Part shown: positions 5,450 to 11,036 of the stretch, piece by piece
Numbering within the stretch: position 1 is the stretch's first letter
Layout: every line of letters begins with the position of its first letter
Source of the DNA: Candidatus Thorarchaeota archaeon
GTDB lineage: Archaea > Asgardarchaeota > Thorarchaeia > Thorarchaeales > Thorarchaeaceae
Direction: 5' to 3'
DNA length: 11,036 nucleotides
Assembly: GCA_016839245.1 (NCBI GenBank)
Contig: JAEOUN010000002.1
Span: 1-11,036, forward strand
Position numbers and translations under genes: made by a program
The notes under the pieces: generated by a model
Seen by the model: the letters and a program-made list of their open reading frames with translations, nothing else
Databases searched by the model: none
What the model was told of the DNA's origin: nothing

Positions 5450-7858
5450 TTACTTCTTGCGCATTGCCGCTAGTAAGAGAATTACGCCAGCGCCTATGAC
5501 TCCGGCTACCACTATGATCAAGATCATTGGCATTTCTGGTGGATTGGTTGTACTTGTGGTGGTGGTCGTAGTAGTAGTCGCGGTTGTAGTAGTAGTGGTC
5601 GTACTTGTAGTGGTGGTCGTAGTGGTAGTGGTTGTCGTCGTCGTAGTGGTAGTAGTTGTTGTTGATTCTTCTACAACCGTGATGATGACTGTATCAACCA
5701 GACTGCAGCCTGATTCATCAACCACAATGAGGGTTAGATTATAGTTACCAACCGCCAGACCTTCAATCGGTGTTGATAGATGTTCTAGTGATGAGTTCAG
5801 TGAACTCTGGGCAATAACAGCTCCATCCCACAATATTTGGTATGAATCAGGATTCGGTAGTCTTACATCCCATGCAATTGCGGGAACCGATGCACCAACT
5901 ACATACTCAACATCAGCAGGTCTGCTAACAAAACCTAATGGATAATGGTCTACGCCCATCTCTGAAATAGAATAAGTACCGATGCCTGAGTAGTCAGACC
6001 ACACATTTCCTGTACCTGCCCCATCGTCCCACTCATTAAAGAACCCATAGTCCAGAGCGTTTCCGGCTTTATTAAACCCTATCATATTGTTGTAGATCTC
6101 AGAAAAGAGAGCATAGGTTCCGACGTTCAGTCCATAGCCTGTGTTGCCATAGATTCTATTATTGAGAATTCTTACTCCTGATGTGAAATCTATGTATATT
6201 CCATCCGAAGAGCTTCCAAAAATCGTGTTGTTAACAATCTCCAGCCAATTGACTATATAAAGTTCCAGAGAAGCGATATTGTCATGTATGGAATTGTTCC
6301 GAATCACGCCGTAGTTGGTTTCACTAAGATAGATGGAATTGCCACTGTTATCATATATCCGGTTGGTGTCAAAGAGATAGTAGCTGGAGCTAGAAACCCA
6401 AATGCCATACCCATTTCCATGAATTATACATCCAACAAGTGTGATATTGTCAGACTCAACAACGTAGATCCCTCTACTGCGACTGCCTTCACTGGTCACA
6501 TTGGTCAAAGTACAGTTGGGTGAATTCGATATCTTAATTCCACCTGAATAGTTGTCTACGAATTGAGCATCTCTTATACTACAATTATAGCAAGAATAGC
6601 TTGCAAGACCAACTGTGGCTGAATTGAATGTTCCATTTGTTATGGAAAGATGATCTGATTCTACCAGCACGAGTTGTCCATACTCATCTCCATTGATGAC
6701 CGAACCGGTCTGGTTGAGAAAGTATCCGAACTGCTTTCCATTGACTGTGTTTCCCGTTTCATTTACAGTCCAATATTTCGTATCACTTCCATCGAAGCGT
6801 ACACCGCAACCGCTGAGAGCATTGTTTCTCAGTGTGATATTCTCTGACTCGAGCAGATTTATACCATATAGGTTTCCAATTAGGCTTGTATCACTGACTG
6901 TGCAATTAGTGCAGGATAATAAGCTGAGTCCAATTGAAGCATTGAAGAACACCCCTGAGTTAATACTCACATTAAAACATTCAATCAAGAATACTTGACC
7001 AAATTGACTTCCATCTAATTCGGTATTGTTTGTTTTGAAGAAATATCCGAATGATTTGCCGTTAACTGTGTTCTCAGAGAAATCATGAAGCCAATATTGC
7101 AAATCATCGCCTATTCCAAACCCTCCATTTTTGAGCGTGTTATTGGCAAAAGTGCAATTTGCAGTTGATGAGAGGGTTATTCCGAATTGACCACTGTTGA
7201 TGACCACGTTATCAACAACAGTGATGTTTTGCGAGTATAGAAATGCAATTCCCATCTTATCACAGCTGAAGACATAGTTATACTTGATAATGGAGTATTC
7301 CGATGTATGGACATAGAATCCATAGTGTCCACTATTGACAACTCTATTATAACCTAACGTGCAATTGCTGCCTTCTAGTAATAAGATTCCATAATTGGAG
7401 CATCCTATTAGTGTATTATTTGTGAAAGTACAGTCTTCATTTGGAAATAACATAATCCCGGTGTAGAAAGCAGATATGGTGCAATTCTCTGCAGTGCCAT
7501 TCCTTACATGAGAAAGATGGATACCGGTTCCCACGCCATTGGTTGGTGATGACATTGTGCAATTTCTAATGATGAAATGAACATCAGTATTCACTATGCT
7601 TATGCATATACCATCTGTAACTATTTCAAGCCCCTCAATAATATATGGTGACTGTGGCGTTCCATCACCAGGCCATCCTTGCGCACTGAAATCCGCATTT
7701 CCTGTTATTGAAATCGGACTATGAGGAGTGAATGAAGATGCTTCACTCAGAGCATTTTGAGAATCATTTAAAGACACGGACAGCATTATGATACCAATGC
7801 TAGCAAAAGACATAGTTAGGAAAAGGCTCAACACTAGCAGTGAAATTAGTTTTGCCAT
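5450..7858 (-). CDS. membrane-anchored beta-helix surface protein, NosD-like (cassette 5)
   Basis: About 802 residues. A signal peptide or N-terminal anchor (MAKLISLLVLSLFLTMSF) is followed by about 600 residues of right-handed parallel beta-helix repeats (many NCT, NNTI and GIxL turns). Two related modules carry NTVNGKxFGYF. Then come an Ig/PKD-like domain ending VDTVIITVVEE, a poly-Thr stalk of about 40 residues, a transmembrane helix (MILIIVVAGVIGAG...) and RKK. NosD-type helices bind or process carbohydrate in some proteins, but nothing identifies a catalytic site here. It is probably a glycosylated cell-surface protein, with many N-x-S/T sites. ATG 7858 is chosen for its GGGGAG ribosome binding site and clean signal peptide; ATG 7894 would add 12 residues. 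Confidence 0.87.
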   Translation of the reverse strand: MAKLISLLVLSLFLTMSFASIGIIMLSVSLNDSQNALSEASSFTPHSPISITGNADFSAQGWPGDGTPQSPYIIEGLEIVTDGICISIVNTDVHFIIRNCTMSSPTNGVGTGIHLSHVRNGTAENCTISAFYTGIMLFPNEDCTFTNNTLIGCSNYGILLLEGSNCTLGYNRVVNSGHYGFYVHTSEYSIIKYNYVFSCDKMGIAFLYSQNITVVDNVVINSGQFGITLSSTANCTFANNTLKNGGFGIGDDLQYWLHDFSENTVNGKSFGYFFKTNNTELDGSQFGQVFLIECFNVSINSGVFFNASIGLSLLSCTNCTVSDTSLIGNLYGINLLESENITLRNNALSGCGVRFDGSDTKYWTVNETGNTVNGKQFGYFLNQTGSVINGDEYGQLVLVESDHLSITNGTFNSATVGLASYSCYNCSIRDAQFVDNYSGGIKISNSPNCTLTNVTSEGSRSRGIYVVESDNITLVGCIIHGNGYGIWVSSSSYYLFDTNRIYDNSGNSIYLSETNYGVIRNNSIHDNIASLELYIVNWLEIVNNTIFGSSSDGIYIDFTSGVRILNNRIYGNTGYGLNVGTYALFSEIYNNMIGFNKAGNALDYGFFNEWDDGAGTGNVWSDYSGIGTYSISEMGVDHYPLGFVSRPADVEYVVGASVPAIAWDVRLPNPDSYQILWDGAVIAQSSLNSSLEHLSTPIEGLAVGNYNLTLIVVDESGCSLVDTVIITVVEESTTTTTTTTTTTTTTTTTTTSTTTTTTTATTTTTTTTSTTNPPEMPMILIIVVAGVIGAGVILLLAAMRKK
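5546..5659 (-). repeat. low-complexity ACN tract encoding the poly-Thr stalk
   Basis: About 38 codons are almost all threonine, with scattered Ser and one Ala. The codons are mixed rather than one triplet, so the stretch is held by selection on protein and is not a pure microsatellite. It gives a GT-rich plus strand that can be mistaken for a Val-rich gene. Confidence 0.8.
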
Positions 7859-7862
7859 GAAT

Positions 7863-7868
7863 CTCCCC
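7863..7868 (-). promoter_or_regulatory. ribosome binding site deciding the surface-protein start
   Basis: The minus strand reads GGGGAG four bases before the ATG at 7858. No such site precedes the alternative ATG at 7894. Confidence 0.6.
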
Positions 7869-8028
7869 TGAATTTGCTCTGGCATATCGTCCATTTAAGC
7901 TAGCTGGTTTATCCAGACATAACAGTATACTATCCTTTGTTTTGTATCTTAGACCACAACGAAATCTCTCCATCACTCCTGCTCCATACGATTCAGCCTT
8001 TGGGATGTCTTTGTCCCGAAAAAAGAAT

Positions 8029-8053
8029 GATTCGAATCCTATTAGTCCTGCCA
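8029..8053 (+). repeat. tRNA 3'-end relic F
   Basis: It reads GA, TTCGAAT, CCTAT, TAGTCCT, G, CCA and then TCTTCTTC, the same tail as the intact tRNA. It has about 8 mismatches in 23 bases. TTCGAAT and TAGTCC link it to relic E. Confidence 0.6.
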
Positions 8054-8152
8054 TCTTCTTCATTTGGCTTCCAGTGTTGATTCTGTTTTCTTTGGTCGTT
8101 TCTTAGACGAGCCGCAGATTCTTCGAGGCAAGGTAGGGGAGAACTGAGTATT

Positions 8153-8437
8153 CTACTCGCACAGACCCAGTAGTTTTGCTATCTTCACGTAGTACTTGTA
8201 AATAGTAGACCCGGAAACTCCTACCATCTCAGCAATCTGACGCTGTGTGACACGGCTGCTTGTCTGGATCGCTGCAATATAGATTGCACCTGCAATGACA
8301 CCTCTGGTATTTCTATTAAAGAAGATGTCTTTTGTTCGAACATCATCCAAGATAGTATGACATGCCATGTGCGTTACTTCAGGAAGATTCATCCCCGCAA
8401 GTGCTGAATTCATAATATCAAATCGAGATTCTATCAT
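8153..8437 (-). CDS. stand-alone TFIIB-type cyclin repeat protein (cassette 6)
   Basis: The 94 residues match the C-terminal cyclin repeat of archaeal transcription factor B. The helix segment is RGVIAGAIYIAA and the recognition helix-turn-helix is RVTQRQIAEMVGVSGSTIYKYYVKI, the part of TFB that contacts the BRE upstream of TATA boxes. Full TFB has about 300 residues with a zinc ribbon, B-finger and two cyclin repeats; all but one repeat are absent here. It could bind DNA or compete with TFB, or be a fragment. A start at ATG 8437 with a TATA box centred at -26 indicates a live, probably leaderless gene. About 85 bases after the stop, before relic F, hold nothing recognisable. Confidence 0.8.
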   Translation of the reverse strand: MIESRFDIMNSALAGMNLPEVTHMACHTILDDVRTKDIFFNRNTRGVIAGAIYIAAIQTSSRVTQRQIAEMVGVSGSTIYKYYVKIAKLLGLCE

Positions 8438-8456
8438 AGACTAAACCTTTCATACT

Positions 8457-8470
8457 AAGTATATAATATA
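8457..8470 (-). promoter_or_regulatory. TATA box of the mini-TFB gene
   Basis: The minus strand reads TATATTATATACTT, centred 26 bases upstream of the ATG at 8437, ideal for a leaderless archaeal transcript. It lies inside the cassette, next to relic G. Confidence 0.65.
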
Positions 8471-8484
8471 ATGGGAAAATTGCT

Positions 8485-8511
8485 GATTTGGAATCCTTAT
8501 CTAGCCCACCA
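8485..8511 (+). repeat. tRNA 3'-end relic G (most decayed)
   Basis: GAATCC, TTAT, CTAGCCC, A, CCA aligns to the other relics with a one-base insertion and several substitutions. It shares CTAG with relic E. On its own it would not be convincing; its position at the boundary between two genes supports it. Confidence 0.45.
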
Positions 8512-8560
8512 ATTCAAAGAAGGTGGAAGGTCTATTTCGGTTCACATTCAAGAATCCATT

Positions 8561-9535
8561 CTATTTGAATCTACCATGAAGTCGTGAAATGGCCTCTTCG
8601 ACTTCGCTCATTATTCTATCAAGCAAATCCTTGATAGCGGGGATATCTTTAATCAAACCTACTCCTTGACCACAGGCAACCACTCCGAGGTCAGTATCTC
8701 CTTCTCTGTACATTTTTTCTGCTTTATCTCCAGAGGCTGCCTGAACGAGGGTGAAGAGGGCTGCTCCTTGAGACTCCAACTCCAGTACGTGCTGTGCCGC
8801 CTTATTATTCCAGATCCTGTGCGTGTTCCCAATGGAACGTAGGGCTAAGACAGTATCAGTTTCGGCGGCTTGAATGAAAGCTTGCTTGAGATTGTCGTGA
8901 ATGGGACATTCTTTTGTGACCATCATCCTCGTGCCCATAATTACTCCTTCAGCACCCAGTGCCAAGATTGCAGCAACACCTCTGCCATCCGTTATTCCGC
9001 CCCCTGCAATCACAGGGATATCTAGAGCGTTTACCACTGAAGGAGTCATTACCATTGTTCCTATATCTAAAATTCCAGTAGCTCCACCATTCTCGTACCC
9101 GACAACTGTGACAATATCAGCACCAAGAGATGCTCCCTTTTTCGCGTATCTCACTCCAGCACACTTGTGGATCCATATAGCACCGCTGTTCTTGAATTTG
9201 GGAACTAGGTCCTCTGGAGCCTTGTGACCACTGGTTTCAATGATTTTTACGCCCTCAGATAGTGTAGCATCCACATAGTCCTCCAGCTTGTCTTGAGACA
9301 TCAGTGCGGGGAACAGGTTGATGTTTACAGCAAATGGCTGATTCGTAAGGAACTGCGTCTTCTTAATGGCATCCCGCAGTGCATCAGGAAACTTGTAATT
9401 TGCACTGGCTAATACTCCACATGCACCAGCATTACTAGCTGCTGCTACAAATTCGGGGTTAGAGATTCTTGCCATAGTCCCAGATATAATGGGATATTTG
9501 CATCCCAGCATTTCAGTCACTTTTGTCTTTATCAT
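8561..9535 (-). CDS. nitronate monooxygenase family FMN enzyme, catalytic His missing
   Basis: The 324 residues from ATG 9535 form a TIM barrel of the 2-nitropropane dioxygenase / FabK-like family (COG2070), flavoenzymes that oxidise alkyl nitronates or reduce enoyl-ACP. It has the family N-terminus TKVTEMLGCKYPIISG. FMN phosphate loops are GGGITDGRG (about 177-185) and GAEGVIMGTR (about 194-203). The loop that normally reads ExGGHxG is ENGGATG (148-154), so the catalytic His is Ala152. The reaction is therefore unclear. A GTG at 9568 would add 11 residues not usual for the family. The last relic lies 50 bases beyond its stop, so it may be cargo or chromosomal flank. Confidence 0.85.
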   Translation of the reverse strand: MIKTKVTEMLGCKYPIISGTMARISNPEFVAAASNAGACGVLASANYKFPDALRDAIKKTQFLTNQPFAVNINLFPALMSQDKLEDYVDATLSEGVKIIETSGHKAPEDLVPKFKNSGAIWIHKCAGVRYAKKGASLGADIVTVVGYENGGATGILDIGTMVMTPSVVNALDIPVIAGGGITDGRGVAAILALGAEGVIMGTRMMVTKECPIHDNLKQAFIQAAETDTVLALRSIGNTHRIWNNKAAQHVLELESQGAALFTLVQAASGDKAEKMYREGDTDLGVVACGQGVGLIKDIPAIKDLLDRIMSEVEEAISRLHGRFK

Positions 9536-9680
9536 AGAGCTCACTCGTACTTTCTTTGGAAGAACCACTAATCAAATTCCTTACAGATAAATAACAGTAT
9601 AAGATAGAGCAGTCACTAGAAGTCTATTCCTACTTTGATAGAAAGTCCTTTCATTTTGTATTCGTTAGGAGCAAACACGA

Positions 9681-10676
9681 CTATGACCAAGGGCTCCAGC
9701 GGGTTGGCTTGGCAGTACGGAGAGTACCGCATTCACGACAGAATTTGTCTTCCTTTTGCAGTGGTGTTCCGCATTTTGAGCAGGTTATTGTGGGGTGTTT
9801 GTATTCGGGAGTTGAAGGCGCTCTGACAGTGCTTGCCGGAGGCGTTTCTGGTTTTGCCCTCTTGACCGTTACAGATGAAATAGTAGACTCAATCTCGTCT
9901 GTGAGCCCCCACTGTGCCTTCAGCATTGCATGGATCCTCATTAGATCCTGACTGTATTGTCCGTAATCTCTGTTCCTGCCTAGTGCTTCACTAATCTCTT
10001 TCAGCATATTCAAGCACCATATCATTGGTTTCTCCTCAGCAAGCATGTCGAGCAATGGCTTGAAATTGGGCTTCTTGTCGCTGAGCTTTGTTTGTCTAGT
10101 TCCCTTGTGTTCAATAGGTTTGGTGGGTATAGGCATCTTTTGCCTCGCTTCAGCCAAAGGAGAAATAGATGTTGCCTTAAAGGGGGCTTCATTGGGTGCA
10201 AGAAGAGGAGGGCCGGGCGCCACTCCACTCAATACTAACAAGGCGGGAAACTCGAATTCTTCCGAGTTCATGCTCCTTTTGATAGAGATCTGCAATGTTA
10301 TCCCATTATTTTCGATAAACACAACAGTATGGTCCCATATAGGACCTGTTCCGTAGGTGGAGCCAGCTATTGGACTGACTCGCCAGAGTGCAACAGCCAT
10401 GATGTCCGACGGAATCAGAGCATTAAACACCAAGCAGTCCATGCCGCTTAGCTCGAAACGGACCCGTGAATAATAATGATACATCAGGGTGGTATCGGCT
10501 AGAATTTCATCAAGACTAGATGCCGGGTAGAGGTTATAGACCACTTCTACCTCCTCTTGGGGAGATATTGCTAGAATGCAATTGGCTTGCGTTTCTGATA
10601 GTGTAGACTGCTCTATATTCCATCCGTCAGGTAGTGATAATACAAAGGGTGCCCCTGGAATACTAAAATCGCCCAT
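9681..10676 (-). CDS. zinc-ribbon protein of unknown function
   Basis: The 331 residues fall into three parts. Residues 1 to about 155 are a beta-rich domain (PGAPFVLSLPDGWNIE at the start, then alternating strands) that recalls PsbP/DUF1795-like folds. A linker rich in Pro, Lys and Thr follows, then a helical stretch at about 203-265. The C-terminal zinc ribbon has four Cys (C299, C302, C313, C316; CSKCG...CRECG) and a basic tail. No signal peptide is seen, so it is probably cytoplasmic. The function is not known; the ribbon suggests binding to protein or nucleic acid. The ATG at 10676 is supported by GAGGT seven bases upstream. The downstream nitronate-monooxygenase-like gene has the same orientation after 145 bases. 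Confidence 0.82.
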   Translation of the reverse strand: MGDFSIPGAPFVLSLPDGWNIEQSTLSETQANCILAISPQEEVEVVYNLYPASSLDEILADTTLMYHYYSRVRFELSGMDCLVFNALIPSDIMAVALWRVSPIAGSTYGTGPIWDHTVVFIENNGITLQISIKRSMNSEEFEFPALLVLSGVAPGPPLLAPNEAPFKATSISPLAEARQKMPIPTKPIEHKGTRQTKLSDKKPNFKPLLDMLAEEKPMIWCLNMLKEISEALGRNRDYGQYSQDLMRIHAMLKAQWGLTDEIESTISSVTVKRAKPETPPASTVRAPSTPEYKHPTITCSKCGTPLQKEDKFCRECGTLRTAKPTRWSPWS

Positions 10677-10683
10677 GCTATCA

Positions 10684-10688
10684 ACCTC
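10684..10688 (-). promoter_or_regulatory. ribosome binding site of the zinc-ribbon gene
   Basis: The minus strand reads GAGGT seven bases before the ATG at 10676, a good archaeal Shine-Dalgarno spacing, which supports that start. Confidence 0.55.
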
Positions 10689-10896
10689 ACGAAAGCAATT
10701 CCTGCTTTAGAGAAAAAGCTGTCCTAAAAACCTATGTGAAAAAAGCGACTATTGGAGTTTCAAGACCATCAATTCTACAACTTAGGAAACTCTGCGATAA
10801 GAATTCGATCTTTTGGATTCTCTCTCATTGATGCTTTGGATTCATGGAGATAGCACTGAAACCTGCTTAGGTCGGTTATAAGCTGTAAAATAGCCG

Positions 10897-11034
10897 CTAT
10901 TCCTCTATAGCACCACCTATTGCACGGAGATGCTCTCGGAAATCGTAATCGGAATCGCGTTTTCTTTGAGCCAAGTATTCGTCGAACTGGAGCTGCTCCC
11001 TCAATGTCCTTCCTTTTCGTACATCTTCTGCCTG
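10897..11034 (-). CDS. 3' end of a gene running off the window
   Basis: The minus-strand frame is open from the window edge to TAG at 10897-10899, giving 45 residues that include QAEDVRKGRTLREQLQFDEY and end HLRAIGGAIEE. It is highly charged and helical, probably a coiled or amphipathic C-terminus. No family is recognised from this piece. About 220 bases without a gene separate it from the zinc-ribbon gene. Confidence 0.6.
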   Translation of the reverse strand, partial: QAEDVRKGRTLREQLQFDEYLAQRKRDSDYDFREHLRAIGGAIEE

Positions 11035-11036
11035 AG

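Larger units (their letters stand above)
2128..8511. mobile_element. array of single-gene cassettes bounded by tRNA-Lys 3'-end copies
   Basis: An intact tRNA-Lys 3' end (to 2294) is followed by six same-strand relics of that end, at about 2874, 3941, 4771, 5377, 8029 and 8485. Each interval holds one gene and little else. Direct repeats of a tRNA 3' end are the usual mark of elements integrated by tyrosine recombinases at tRNA genes, but here the intervals are far too small for self-mobile elements and no integrase is present. I infer cassettes mobilised in trans or stripped remnants of larger elements; the recombinase is unknown. Confidence 0.6.

Noticed and set aside
5457..5744. Plus-strand Val-rich open frame
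   Set aside because: It is the complement of the poly-Thr stalk of the surface protein; low complexity keeps the frame open.
7800..8063. Minus-strand frame of 87 codons crossing relic F
   Set aside because: It overlaps the well-supported surface-protein start in another frame and reads through a tRNA relic; it has no recognisable protein features.
2128..8511. CRISPR array or integron attC sites as an explanation of the repeats
   Set aside because: Spacing is gene-sized and irregular, and the repeats align to the T-arm and acceptor end of a tRNA rather than to CRISPR repeats or attC hairpins; no cas gene or integrase is in the window.
1..11036. Integrase, transposase or insertion sequence
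   Set aside because: None of the coding regions shows a tyrosine or serine recombinase or transposase signature, and no terminal inverted repeats were seen.

Overview
The window looks archaeal, most likely from an Asgard archaeon (Thorarchaeota-like). The signs are tRNA genes with bulge-helix-bulge introns at unusual positions, TATA boxes about 26-30 bases upstream of tRNA and protein starts, a TFIIB-type cyclin repeat protein, and a very long right-handed beta-helix surface protein with an Ig-like domain, a poly-threonine stalk and a C-terminal membrane anchor. The lineage is inferred from protein style only; no phylogenetic marker is present.

Layout. 1-2127 carries a small two-helix membrane protein (minus), a SnoaL-like protein (plus), a truncated tRNA-Lys(CUU) gene with its own TATA box and T9 tract, and a divergent uracil-DNA-glycosylase-like gene (minus). 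At 2128-2294 is an apparently complete tRNA-Lys(CUU) gene with three introns of about 30 bases. From 2295 to 8511 six degenerate copies of a tRNA 3' end (T-arm, acceptor 3' strand, CCA and T-rich tail) recur, all on the plus strand. Each is separated from the next by one gene: GNAT acetyltransferase, secreted protein, methyltransferase, second GNAT, beta-helix surface protein, mini-TFB. Five of these six genes run antiparallel to the tRNA, with the stop codon 8-100 bases after a tRNA end. After the last relic come an FMN-dependent nitronate-monooxygenase-like enzyme, a zinc-ribbon protein and the 3' end of another gene, all minus strand.

Main interpretation. 2128-8511 reads as an array of single-gene cassettes accumulated at the 3' end of a tRNA-Lys gene. 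Each unit is one gene plus one copy of the tRNA 3' end. The relics nearest the tRNA are generally closest to its sequence and the distal ones the most decayed, as expected for repeated insertion at the tRNA-proximal end. No integrase is visible, so the cassettes would have to be mobilised in trans or be remnants of larger elements. The two GNAT genes are about 71% identical, and the similarity runs on into their adjoining relics, which suggests that gene plus relic is the unit that was copied.

The two tRNA-Lys copies have identical exons over the 54 bases they share but carry introns at different places (30/31 in the truncated copy; 22/23, 43/44 and 58/59 in the complete copy). The 58/59 intron splits the same T-loop sequence that the relics carry uninterrupted. 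This fits the proposal that tRNA introns can shield tRNA genes from integrating elements.

The genes do not form a metabolic pathway: this is accessory cargo next to probable chromosomal genes.
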